Assembly (NCBI GenBank): GCA_937873715.1
Contig: CALMYJ010000012.1
Span: 1-64,000, forward strand
Length of the DNA: 64,000 nucleotides
Source of the DNA: an uncultured Chitinophagaceae bacterium
GTDB lineage: Bacteria; Bacteroidota; Bacteroidia; Chitinophagales; Chitinophagaceae
Direction of reading: 5' to 3'
Positions 1-7,897 of the stretch are shown one piece after another; position 1 is the first letter of the stretch, and each line of letters opens with the position of its first letter. The notes beneath the pieces were generated by a model. It saw nothing but the letters and a program-made list of their open reading frames with translations, did no database searches and was not told the DNA's origin. The position numbers were made by a program, and so were the translations under genes.

Positions 1-1818
1 GTTCCGACTTTTGCTTATTCGTATGAAGAAGCGGTAAACCACATTCCGCCATTCCTGAGCAATTTTCAGGTAATGAAAATCAAAACCAGGTTTCAGGACG
101 AAGGAATAAACAAACGGACAATTTCTTTGGAAGACCAACAGAAACTCATGTTGGAAGGAAAGGAAATTGAAGAAATCAATTACGAAGGAACAGAGATTGA
201 AAAAAAGGTAATCAACAGAGGAACGAATGCTTTGATTGTCCGTGAATTCATGGAAGAAAGCATCAAAGATGCCAACGGAGTTTTGCCCGGGAAAACGATT
301 TTCTTTTGCATCAGCAAAGCCCATGCAAGACGTGTTGAAGAAATCTTCGATTCACTTTATCCCGAATACAAAGGTGAATTAGCCAAAGTATTGGTGAGTG
401 AAGACCCACGGGTTTACGGCAAAGGTGGATTGCTCGACCAGTTTGTGAGAAACGACATGCCACGCATTGCCATTAGTGTAGATATGCTCGACACGGGAAT
501 TGATGTTCGGGAATTGGTGAATTTGGTTTTTGCAAAACCTGTTTACAGCTACACCAAGTTTTGGCAAATGATAGGCCGAGGAACTCGTTTGCTTGAACCT
601 GAAAAAATTAAACCTTGGTGCACTCAGAAAGATAACTTCTTGATTCTCGATTGTTGGGACAACTTTGAGTATTTCAAACTGAACCCGAGAGGCAAAGAAC
701 TGAAAGGACAAATTCCTTTGCCTGTTCGCTTGTTTGGTGTTCGATTAGAGAAGATTGAAGAAGCCCAAACACAAAGCAATTCAGAAATTGTAAATAAAGA
801 AGTTCAGAAAATCAGAAAGCAAGTTGAAGCACTACCGAAAAACTCGGTGGTAATCATGGAAGCCAAACATGAATTGCAACGCTTAGAAGATGAAAACTTT
901 TGGAACAACCTGACTTCTGACAAAATGGAATTTTTGGAAGCGGTAGTAAAACCTTTGCTTCGCACGGTTTCAGATGTGGATTTCAAAGCCATGCGATTTG
1001 AAAAAGATATTGTGGAAGTTTCATTGGCTCATTTGGCTGGTGAAACCGAAAAGTTTGAAACACTGAAAGAAAGCATCATTGAAGAAATTGGCGAACTGCC
1101 GTTGAGCATCAACATTGTAGCAAGAGAACAGGAATTGATTCGTCAGGCACAAAGCAATCATTTTTGGGCAACCATCAACGAAGACAAGTTTGAAGAATTG
1201 ATTCAGAAACTTTCGCCACTGATGAAATTCCGTGAAGCGGTTATTCCTTTGGCTCCTGCAAAATTCAACTTTAAAGACATTGTTGCCGAAAAGGAATTTG
1301 TAGAATTTGGTCCACAACACGAAGCCTTGAGTGTAGCCAAATACCGTGAACTGGTTGAAAAGAAAATTAACGAACTGGTTTCAGGCAGTCCGATTTTACA
1401 AAAACTAAAACAAGGTAAGGAAATCACAGCAGATGAAGCCGAAGAATTAGCGGAAGAACTGCACAACGAGCATCCACACATTACCATTGATTTGCTTCGC
1501 AAGGTTTACAACCACCGCAAAGCAGCATTAGTGCAATTCATCAAACATATATTGGGCATCACGCCATTGGAAACCTTTGCCGAAACCGTTACCAAAGCAT
1601 TTGATGATTTTGTTTCCAAACACAGTTACCTCAGCAGCCGACAACTGCAATTTTTGGAATTGCTCAAAAACTTTGTGTTGGAAAAAGGCAATGTAAGCAA
1701 ACGCAATCTGATTGAATCGCCTTTTACCATGCTTCACCCAGATGGTATTCGTGGCATTTTCAATCAAAGAGAGATTGACGAAATTTTACGTTTAACCGAA
1801 CAAGTATTAGCAGCATAG
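1..1818 (+). CDS. hsdR: Type I restriction enzyme R subunit (HsdR), 5'-truncated by window edge
   Basis: C-terminal part of the ATP-driven restriction subunit of a type I restriction-modification enzyme, which translocates and cuts unmodified DNA in complex with HsdM and HsdS. The frame is open from base 1, so the nuclease domain and first helicase motifs lie outside; about 605 residues remain. The visible part begins near the second RecA-like lobe of a superfamily 2 helicase: DMLDTGIDV and the motif VI signature QMIGRGTRL are clear. A long charged helical C-terminal region follows, as in EcoEI-type HsdR. The stop codon lies one base before the next gene, so it appears to be the first visible gene of a four-gene operon. 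The subfamily assignment is inference. Confidence 0.9.
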   Translation, partial: VPTFAYSYEEAVNHIPPFLSNFQVMKIKTRFQDEGINKRTISLEDQQKLMLEGKEIEEINYEGTEIEKKVINRGTNALIVREFMEESIKDANGVLPGKTIFFCISKAHARRVEEIFDSLYPEYKGELAKVLVSEDPRVYGKGGLLDQFVRNDMPRIAISVDMLDTGIDVRELVNLVFAKPVYSYTKFWQMIGRGTRLLEPEKIKPWCTQKDNFLILDCWDNFEYFKLNPRGKELKGQIPLPVRLFGVRLEKIEEAQTQSNSEIVNKEVQKIRKQVEALPKNSVVIMEAKHELQRLEDENFWNNLTSDKMEFLEAVVKPLLRTVSDVDFKAMRFEKDIVEVSLAHLAGETEKFETLKESIIEEIGELPLSINIVAREQELIRQAQSNHFWATINEDKFEELIQKLSPLMKFREAVIPLAPAKFNFKDIVAEKEFVEFGPQHEALSVAKYRELVEKKINELVSGSPILQKLKQGKEITADEAEELAEELHNEHPHITIDLLRKVYNHRKAALVQFIKHILGITPLETFAETVTKAFDDFVSKHSYLSSRQLQFLELLKNFVLEKGNVSKRNLIESPFTMLHPDGIRGIFNQREIDEILRLTEQVLAA

Positions 1819-1819
1819 T

Positions 1820-3301
1820 ATGGCAAAGAAGAAAATATTCATCAGCAGTGTGCAAACTGAGTTTTCCAACGAACGGAAAGCACTGCATGAATACATCTGT
1901 GCCGACCCTTTGCTTGGTAAATTTTTTGAACCTTTTTTGTTTGAATTACTTCCTGCTATTGATCAACGGGCTGATGCTGTTTACCTGAAAGAAGTGGAGC
2001 AATCCGATATTTATCTCGGGCTGTTTGGAAAAAGCTATGGTTCTGAAAATGCAAATGGCCTTTCACCCACAGAACTGGAATTTGACCATGCATCAAATTG
2101 GCACAAAACACGGCTCGTTTTCCTGTCAGAGGCTAAATCAGAAGACCGTCATGCAAAAGAAAATGCACTCATTCGTAAAGCACAGGATGTTTTAGTGCGT
2201 AAAAAGTTCAGCACAGCAGAAGAATTAAAAGCGGCCGTTTATGCTTCATTGGTGCGTTATCTCGAAGAAAAAGAAATTATCCGAACCGGTCCTTTCGATG
2301 CTTCGCTGCACGCTACCGCAACATTGCAGGATATTGATCCGGAAAAATTAAAATCTTTTGTAAGGCTGGCCCAGGCTAAACGTGGTTTTCCGCTTGCAGA
2401 AACAGAACCGGCTGATAGAATATTGACACACCTGAATCTCTTTCAAAATAGCCGGTTAACCAATGCCGCACTCCTGCTTTTTGGTAAAGAACCGCAACGT
2501 TTCTTTATCAACTCAGAAGTTCGTTGTGCCTCTTTTGCCGGAACGATCGTTGAAAAGCCTATTCCCTCATACAAAGTTTTTAAGGGAACATTGTTTGAAT
2601 TGGTGGACCAGGCTTTAGAATTTGTGCTGAATAAATTGGATTACCGTATTGAAACCAGGGCTGAATCGGTTTCGATACCCGGCCGTTACGAAATTCCAAA
2701 AGAGGCAATTGCCGAGGCTATTGTGAATGCCATTGCACACCGTGATTATACCAGCAACGCCAGTGTGCAGGTGATGTTGTTTCGGGACAGGTTGGAGATA
2801 TGGAACCCGGGGGCCTTACCTATGGGATGGACCACTGATAAACTCAAACAACTGCATACTTCTGTGCCGGCCAACCCGTTAATTGCGGAACCGCTTTACC
2901 TAACCGGCTACATAGAGCGAATGGGCACAGGAACTACAGACATCATTCAAAAATCGCTGGCAGCAGGTTTGGCCGAGCCTCAATTTATACAGGCAGAAGA
3001 TTTTAGAAGTATTATTTATCGACCAGGTACCGACCAAGTAACCGACCAAGTAACCGACCAAGTAACCGACCAAGTAAAAGCTTTGATCATGATCATGGAA
3101 AAAGAATATTCCAGAAGTGAGCTGATGCATATTTTGGAATTAAAACATGGGCAAACATTCAGAGATAATTACTTAAATCCTGCCCTTCAAGATATATTGA
3201 TAGAAATGACTTTGCCGGAATCTCCGAAAAGCCCAACCCAAAAATACCGCCTCACCCAAAAAGGAAAGGCATTACAGCTACAATTGAAAAAGAAGAAATA
3301 G
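1820..3301 (+). CDS. DUF4062 and RecG-like ATP-binding domain protein inside the RM operon
   Basis: 493 residues. The N-terminus (about 4-110; KKIFISSVQTEF, later YLGLFGKSYG) matches DUF4062, a TIR/nucleotidase-like fold often found in defence proteins. Residues about 170-395 resemble the RecG-like C-terminal ATP-binding domain (HATPase_c_4): EAIAEAIVNAIAHRDY and LEIWNPGALP are its hallmarks. Residues 404-419 are four exact TDQV repeats acting as a linker to a C-terminal winged-helix-like region that ends in lysines. It sits one base after hsdR and directly abuts hsdM, so it is probably co-transcribed. An extra gene of this kind between hsdR and hsdM is not part of the minimal type I system. 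It may regulate the operon or act as a separate defence factor; its function is not known. Confidence 0.85.
   Translation: MAKKKIFISSVQTEFSNERKALHEYICADPLLGKFFEPFLFELLPAIDQRADAVYLKEVEQSDIYLGLFGKSYGSENANGLSPTELEFDHASNWHKTRLVFLSEAKSEDRHAKENALIRKAQDVLVRKKFSTAEELKAAVYASLVRYLEEKEIIRTGPFDASLHATATLQDIDPEKLKSFVRLAQAKRGFPLAETEPADRILTHLNLFQNSRLTNAALLLFGKEPQRFFINSEVRCASFAGTIVEKPIPSYKVFKGTLFELVDQALEFVLNKLDYRIETRAESVSIPGRYEIPKEAIAEAIVNAIAHRDYTSNASVQVMLFRDRLEIWNPGALPMGWTTDKLKQLHTSVPANPLIAEPLYLTGYIERMGTGTTDIIQKSLAAGLAEPQFIQAEDFRSIIYRPGTDQVTDQVTDQVTDQVKALIMIMEKEYSRSELMHILELKHGQTFRDNYLNPALQDILIEMTLPESPKSPTQKYRLTQKGKALQLQLKKKK
3029..3076 (+). repeat. Four perfect 12-bp tandem repeats (accgaccaagta)
   Basis: Four identical, contiguous 12-bp units within the DUF4062/ATPase gene, each encoding TDQV. 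Because the unit is a multiple of three, gain or loss of copies by slippage changes linker length without breaking the frame. Similar TDQV/TEQV linkers are known in RecG-like AlbA-family proteins. Confidence 0.95.
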
Positions 3302-4978
3302 ATGCTCCAAAACAATACACAACTAAAATCACTCATAGACAAGCTCTGGCAGAACTTCTGGGAAGGCGGCATTGCCAATCCTCTCACGGCCATTGAGCAA
3401 ATTACCTATCTCATTTTTATGAAGCGTTTGGACGATTTGGAAGCCAAACGGGAACGGGATGCAGAATGGACAGGCGAACAATATGTTTCCCGGTTTGCAG
3501 GCAAATTTCAAATTCCGGGCAGCAACGAAAGCATTGATAAGAATGAATTGCGTTGGAGTGTTTTTAAACACAAACCTGCCGACGAAATGCTGATGCATGT
3601 GCAAATGAAAGTGTTTCCGTTTTTAAAAGAAATAAATAGTCTGAACTATGATTCGTTTGATTCCAGGATTACTATGATTAGTTCAAGTACAGAGCATGCG
3701 AATCAAGAAAAGCAAAATCATGGCAATCAGAAAAATCCCATAAATCATAGTTCAGACAGCTTTACCAAACACATGGCCAATGCCGTGTTCATTATGCCCA
3801 AAGCCAGTTTGTTGGTTTCTGCCATCAACATTGTGGAAGACATTTTCAAAGAGATTGAAAAAGATGCTACCGAGGGCGGACATGCTTTTCAGGACATACA
3901 AGGTGATGTGTATGAAATGCTGTTGAGTGAAATAGCCACGGCTGGTAAAAACGGACAGTTCCGCACACCACGCCACATCATCAAACTCATGGCTGAGTTG
4001 GTTGCTCCGCAATTGGGACAACGCATTGCCGACCCTGCCTGCGGAACAGGTGGTTTCTTGTTGGGTGCTTATCAATACATTCTCACCGATTTGGTGCGTA
4101 AGAAAGACCCTGCCAAACTGCAAAAAGATGAAGATGGTTTTGAACGTGCCGCCATTAGTGCCGTGCTGACGCAGGAAGTAAAAAGCATTTTGGATAAAAG
4201 CTTTGTGGGTTACGACATTGATACCACCATGGTGCGTTTGGGTTTGATGAACATGATGATGCACGGCATTGACGAACCCAAAATTGACTACAAAGACACC
4301 TTGAGCAAAAGCTACAATGAAGACAGCCAGTTTGATATTGTGCTGGCCAACCCGCCTTTTACGGGCAATATTGATAAAGGCGACATCAACGAAGGACTGA
4401 AACTGCCCACCACCAAAACCGAACTGCTGTTTGTAGAACGCATTTTTAATATGCTGAAAATGGGTGGAACGGCTGCCGTAATTGTGCCCAGTGGTGTGAT
4501 ACAAAACAGCGGAAAGGCATTTGAAGCTGTGCGGAAACTCATCATTGAAAAAGCCGAATTGAAAGCCGTGATTGCTGTGCCAAGCGGAGCATTTAAACCC
4601 TATGCAGGTGTAAGCACAGCTATTTTGATTTTTACCAAAGGCGGAGAAACCAACCATGTTTGGTTTTACGATATGCAGGCAGACGGCTACACGCTGGACG
4701 ATAAGCGAAACAAAATTGCCGAAAGCGATTTGCCCGACATTGTGCAACGCTACAAAGCCAGAGATGCCAAGAAAGATAGCGACCGAAAGTTGAAATACTT
4801 TATGGTGCCCAAAAAGGAAATTGTAGCAAACAACTACGACCTTAACCTGAGCACCTACAAAGAAGAAGTGTATGAAGAAGTGGTGTATGAAAAACCGAAT
4901 GTGATTTTCAGTAAACTAGAAAGCATGGAAGCCGATATCCAAAAAGGATTGGCTGAATTAAAAGGTTTGATGCAATGA
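3302..4978 (+). CDS. hsdM: Type I restriction-modification DNA methyltransferase subunit (HsdM)
   Basis: 558-residue N6-adenine methyltransferase subunit that, with HsdS, methylates the recognition site and thereby protects self DNA. The N-terminal HsdM_N helical domain (LWQNFWEGG, residues about 5-165) precedes the catalytic domain. The SAM-binding motif I is DPACGTGG (residues 244-251) and the catalytic motif IV is NPPF (350-353). The ATG follows the stop of the previous gene with no gap, and the 3' end overlaps hsdS by four bases (ATGA). Residues about 113-152 are an in-frame insertion made by a short inverted-repeat element that splits the normally conserved stretch leading into SFTKHMANAVF. 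All catalytic motifs are intact, so the protein may still work. Confidence 0.93.
   Translation: MLQNNTQLKSLIDKLWQNFWEGGIANPLTAIEQITYLIFMKRLDDLEAKRERDAEWTGEQYVSRFAGKFQIPGSNESIDKNELRWSVFKHKPADEMLMHVQMKVFPFLKEINSLNYDSFDSRITMISSSTEHANQEKQNHGNQKNPINHSSDSFTKHMANAVFIMPKASLLVSAINIVEDIFKEIEKDATEGGHAFQDIQGDVYEMLLSEIATAGKNGQFRTPRHIIKLMAELVAPQLGQRIADPACGTGGFLLGAYQYILTDLVRKKDPAKLQKDEDGFERAAISAVLTQEVKSILDKSFVGYDIDTTMVRLGLMNMMMHGIDEPKIDYKDTLSKSYNEDSQFDIVLANPPFTGNIDKGDINEGLKLPTTKTELLFVERIFNMLKMGGTAAVIVPSGVIQNSGKAFEAVRKLIIEKAELKAVIAVPSGAFKPYAGVSTAILIFTKGGETNHVWFYDMQADGYTLDDKRNKIAESDLPDIVQRYKARDAKKDSDRKLKYFMVPKKEIVANNYDLNLSTYKEEVYEEVVYEKPNVIFSKLESMEADIQKGLAELKGLMQ
3639..3757. mobile_element. Miniature inverted-repeat element inserted in frame in hsdM
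   Basis: Bounded by a perfect 15-bp terminal inverted repeat, gtctgaactatgatt at 3639-3653 and its reverse complement at 3743-3757. Inward from each end the motif TGATT recurs about every nine bases. The same end sequence occurs at the GxxExxY element at 6172-6639. The element is translated as about 40 residues rich in N, H, S, Q and K (for example NQKNPINHSSDS) and keeps the hsdM frame open. No clear target duplication is visible at its borders. It is best read as a non-autonomous (MITE-like) relative of the GxxExxY element. Confidence 0.75.
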
Positions 4979-6186
4979 AGTTTGAAAAGCTAACAGAATT
5001 AATTGATGAACGAATCACTGGTGAATGGGGGCAAGAACCCGTTTCATCTGGCGTAAAAGTGATTAGAACTACAAACTTCACAAATGAAGGCAAGCTTGAT
5101 TTATCGAATGTTGTTGAAAGAGATATAGAAGCAAAGAAGATTGAAAAGAAGTCTTTGCTAAAAGGGGACATAATTATAGAAAAGTCCGGTGGTGGTCCAA
5201 CTCAACCAGTAGGAAGAGTCGTCTATTTTGATATTGAATCAGACGAAAAATACTTATGTAACAATTTCACAACCATTCTAAGACCAAAATTGAACTTGGT
5301 TGCTTCAAAGTATTTGTTGTATCAAATGCTGTATTTACACAAATCTGGACGAACAAAAAGATATCAGAACAAAACAACCGGAATTCACAATCTGAATCTT
5401 GAAAAATATCTTCAAGAAAAAATTGCACTCCCCCCACTTCCCGACCAACTCCACATAGCCAACATCCTCAGCAAAGCCGAAAACCTGATAGCCCAACGCA
5501 AAGAAAGCATCCGCCTGCTGGATGAATTTTTGAAAAGCACGTTTTTGGAGATGTTTGGAGACCCAGGAACAAATCCGTTAAACTGGAATTTAATTAAGCT
5601 TGAAAGCTCATTCCTTGTTAAACCTTTAATTGGCAGCATGGTTCCTGCAATTGAAACAGGAACTATCCCGATTGTCAGAGTTGGTGAAATAGGAAGCAAG
5701 AAGATAAATTTTGATAAATGTAAATTTTCACAGTTAAATCCAAATGACATTGAAAAATATCGCCTTATACATGGTGACATTTTATTAGCAAGAGCAATTG
5801 GAAGTGAATCACATTTAGGTAAAGCATCAATTTACTATGATAATGATAAAACTGTTGTTTATGACTCTCATGTCATGAGATTGAGATTTAATTCTAAAAT
5901 CATTAATTCAGAATATTTCTATACTTTCCTGCAAACACAAGGCGGAAGAAAAAGATTTATGCGGAAAGCTGGCCAAACTTCGATTCAATTTAATATCAAT
6001 TCCAAACAAATTTCCGATATAGATATTCCTGTTGCCCCCATCGAACTTCAAACCCAATTCGCCCAAATCGTAGAAAAGACAGAAGCCCTCAAAAGCCAAT
6101 ACCAACAAAGTTTGCAGGAGTTAGAGAATTTGTATGGCAGTTTGAGCCAAAAGGCGTTTAGGGGGGAGTTGATGTCTGAACGGTGA
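4975..6186 (+). CDS. hsdS: Type I restriction-modification specificity subunit (HsdS), tail altered by insertion
   Basis: 403-residue DNA-recognition subunit with two target recognition domains (about 1-155 and 196-355). They are separated by the conserved helical spacer ALPPLPDQLHIANILSKAE and followed by the related C-terminal helix (APIELQTQFAQIVEKTEAL). The start overlaps hsdM by four bases. The last four residues (MSER) come from the left end of an inserted element: the sequence coding YGSLSQKAFRGEL is repeated after the element, where it reads on as GMASAK and a stop. The original C-terminus was therefore probably GELGMASAK. Since only the extreme tail differs, activity may be retained. 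The target recognition domains are more AT-rich than the surrounding genes, as usual for exchanged HsdS domains. Confidence 0.92.
   Translation: MKFEKLTELIDERITGEWGQEPVSSGVKVIRTTNFTNEGKLDLSNVVERDIEAKKIEKKSLLKGDIIIEKSGGGPTQPVGRVVYFDIESDEKYLCNNFTTILRPKLNLVASKYLLYQMLYLHKSGRTKRYQNKTTGIHNLNLEKYLQEKIALPPLPDQLHIANILSKAENLIAQRKESIRLLDEFLKSTFLEMFGDPGTNPLNWNLIKLESSFLVKPLIGSMVPAIETGTIPIVRVGEIGSKKINFDKCKFSQLNPNDIEKYRLIHGDILLARAIGSESHLGKASIYYDNDKTVVYDSHVMRLRFNSKIINSEYFYTFLQTQGGRKRFMRKAGQTSIQFNINSKQISDIDIPVAPIELQTQFAQIVEKTEALKSQYQQSLQELENLYGSLSQKAFRGELMSER
6133..6171 (+). repeat. 39-bp direct repeat, left copy (end of hsdS)
   Basis: Codes for residues YGSLSQKAFRGEL of HsdS. The identical 39 bases recur at 6640-6678, immediately after the GxxExxY element. 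This is the arrangement expected of a long target duplication or an att-like core. Confidence 0.95.
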
Positions 6187-6639
6187 TTTTTATGATTAAA
6201 TGATTGCTATGATAAATGAACAGTACAAATACTCCGAGCTTACTTCCAAAATAATTGGCTGTGCAATGACTGTGCATAAAACATTGGGAAATGGCTTTCA
6301 GGAGGTCATTTATCAAAGAGCATTGGAAATAGAAATGCGCTTAGCCGGTATTGGGTTTAACCGAGAGTTTGAAATGCCCATTTTTTATCGGGAAGAACAG
6401 ATTGGAATACGCAGGGTTGATTTTTTAGTGGGAGGAACTATTTCAGTTGAATTAAAAGCAATTACAAAACTGGAAGATGTGCATTTTGCACAAGCCATCA
6501 ACTATTTAGAGGCATACAATTTAGAAATTGGTTTACTGATAAACTTTGGAGAATCTAGCTTGAATTTTAAACGTCTTACCAACAAAAAATTCAAATCACC
6601 GGAATCACAAAAATCAAACAAATCATAGTTCAGACATTA
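6172..6639. mobile_element. GxxExxY inverted-repeat element inserted at the 3' end of hsdS
   Basis: A 468-bp unit flanked by the 39-bp direct repeats. Its ends share a 10-bp perfect inverted repeat (atgtctgaac at 6172 inward; reverse complement ending at 6637), and then TGATT motifs spaced about nine bases apart: 9-9-9 at the right end, 9-8-9 at the left. The single gene begins in the left inverted repeat and its stop codon lies in the right one, so the ends are partly coding. The end sequence matches the miniature copy within hsdM. No transposase is present. Mobility is inferred from the repaired hsdS tail beyond the right repeat. Confidence 0.75.
6200..6628 (+). CDS. GxxExxY family protein, PD-(D/E)XK nuclease-like
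   Basis: 142 residues, or 139 if translation starts at the ATG at 6209, which gives the more typical MINEQYKYSELT start. The name-giving motif GFQEVIY is at residues 32-38. Then follow RRVDFLV (Asp74), VELKA (Glu84-x-Lys86) and FAQAINYL (Gln98), which together form a plausible PD-(D/E)XK active site as in Pfam PDDEXK_3. The C-terminal tail (from about residue 130, rich in K, S and N) is encoded by the right inverted repeat. The family is widespread in Bacteroidota and of unknown function. Its position between inverted repeats suggests it belongs to the inserted element and not to the restriction operon. Nuclease activity is a family-level inference. Confidence 0.85.
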   Translation: MIAMINEQYKYSELTSKIIGCAMTVHKTLGNGFQEVIYQRALEIEMRLAGIGFNREFEMPIFYREEQIGIRRVDFLVGGTISVELKAITKLEDVHFAQAINYLEAYNLEIGLLINFGESSLNFKRLTNKKFKSPESQKSNKS

Positions 6640-6678
6640 TATGGCAGTTTGAGCCAAAAGGCGTTTAGGGGGGAGTTG
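6640..6678 (+). repeat. 39-bp direct repeat, right copy (original hsdS tail)
   Basis: Identical to 6133-6171. In the hsdS frame it continues as GMASAK and a TAA stop at about 6697, which looks like the pre-insertion end of hsdS. An imperfect hairpin (ttgggtat/atacccaa, 6676-6710) follows. The rest of the gap to 6870 holds no recognisable gene. Confidence 0.9.
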
Positions 6679-6870
6679 GGTATGGCATCAGCAAAATAAA
6701 AAATACCCAACCGCACCAACCAACACGACACCGACAATGACGGTAAAACTCAACAATGACAATGGTTTAGCACAGCGAATCCCTTTTGGAAAAATGCGTA
6801 AAATTTTGCCGGGGCATATTTTATGGGGTTTGATAAAATTTGTACCCAAAGCAATACTTATCTTCAAAAC

Positions 6871-7323
6871 ATGAAAGCAGTACTACAAAGGGTTAGCCAT
6901 GCCAGCGTGAGTGTACAGGGCAGTATTACCGGCAGTATTCATAAAGGTTTGCTGGTGCTGCTGGGTATTGAAGATGCCGATACAGATGAAGACATCACCT
7001 GGCTGAGCAGTAAAATTGTTAACCTCCGCATTTTTGATGACGAAAACGGCGTACCCAATATTTCGGTAAAAGATATTGACGGCAATATTTTATTGGTAAG
7101 CCAGTTTACCCTGCATGCCAGTACCAAAAAAGGCAACCGGCCATCGTATATAAAAGCCAGCAAACCAACCTTTGCCATACCGATGTACGAGAAGATGATA
7201 GCGCAATTGGAAAAAGACCTGGGCAAAAAAATTGAAACCGGCATTTTTGGCGCCGATATGAAAGTGGAACTGCTCAATGATGGCCCGGTTACGATTGTGA
7301 TGGATACAAAAAATAAAGAGTAG
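6871..7323 (+). CDS. dtd: D-aminoacyl-tRNA deacylase
   Basis: 150-residue proofreading enzyme that hydrolyses D-aminoacyl-tRNA (and Gly-tRNA-Ala), recycling tRNA in the cytoplasm. The typical start MKAVLQRVSHASVSV fixes the ATG at 6871 and not the in-frame ATG 48 bases upstream. Both diagnostic motifs are present: SQFTL (with HA after it) in the middle and NDGPVT near the C-terminus, which form the cross-subunit active site of the homodimer. Length equals the family norm. It is the first ordinary chromosomal gene after the restriction locus and lies about 100 bp upstream of a MazG-like gene on the same strand. Confidence 0.95.
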   Translation: MKAVLQRVSHASVSVQGSITGSIHKGLLVLLGIEDADTDEDITWLSSKIVNLRIFDDENGVPNISVKDIDGNILLVSQFTLHASTKKGNRPSYIKASKPTFAIPMYEKMIAQLEKDLGKKIETGIFGADMKVELLNDGPVTIVMDTKNKE

Positions 7324-7422
7324 GGGTATTTTGTAAAGCCGGTATAGCAACTCAGTTGTATTGGATAGGTTATACCGGTTTCAAATTTATTAGCGTGAAA
7401 TAAAATCTGTAAATGCAATAAC

Positions 7423-7749
7423 ATGACCATACAACAAGCTCAAATCCGGGTGGATGAATGGATAAAAACCACCGGTGTACGTTACTTCAACGAACTTACC
7501 AACCTTGGCATACTGATGGAAGAAGTAGGTGAACTATCAAGGCTGATGGTGCGTACCTACGGCGAACAATCCTTCAAGGAAAGCGATAAGGGAAAAGCCA
7601 TTGCCGATGAAATGGCCGATGTGCTGTGGGTGCTTATTTGCTTAGCCAACCAAACGGGTGTTGATTTAACCACAGCCCTGCAAAAAAATTTTGAAAAGAA
7701 AAATACCCGGGATGCCGAAAGGCATAAAAACAACCAGAAACTGCAATAA
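7423..7749 (+). CDS. MazG-like nucleotide pyrophosphohydrolase
   Basis: 108-residue all-alpha NTP pyrophosphatase of the MazG superfamily, a house-cleaning enzyme that converts (d)NTPs to NMP and pyrophosphate. The metal-binding motifs are EEVGE (residues about 29-33, EExxE) and DEMADV (about 62-67, ExxD), one half-MazG domain as in short dimeric forms. It lies in tandem after dtd on the plus strand. The exact nucleotide substrate cannot be read from sequence. The gap to 7897 contains no supported gene. Confidence 0.88.
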   Translation: MTIQQAQIRVDEWIKTTGVRYFNELTNLGILMEEVGELSRLMVRTYGEQSFKESDKGKAIADEMADVLWVLICLANQTGVDLTTALQKNFEKKNTRDAERHKNNQKLQ

Positions 7750-7897
7750 GCTTTTGCCTGCAGGCGGTGCCAGCCCGAAGAAACATAAAAAGTGCAGCGC
7801 AATTCATCCCCGGCTTTTCTCATTTCATACGGTTAATACGTCATCCCCGGCCGCAGCATACAGCAGGCTGTAAAAAAGATGTTAATTTAGAATTGCT

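Noticed and set aside
3029-3076. CRISPR-like array
   Set aside because: The repeats are contiguous 12-bp units without spacers and are part of a protein-coding gene.
3752-4747. 331-codon open frame on the minus strand inside hsdM
   Set aside because: It lies fully opposite hsdM, which has complete methyltransferase motifs; the antisense translation shows no family pattern and is rich in H, F and Q as expected of a shadow frame.
6172-6639. Classical insertion sequence
   Set aside because: The unit has no transposase; its only gene is of the GxxExxY family, and the 39-bp flanking repeat is far longer than usual IS target duplications.
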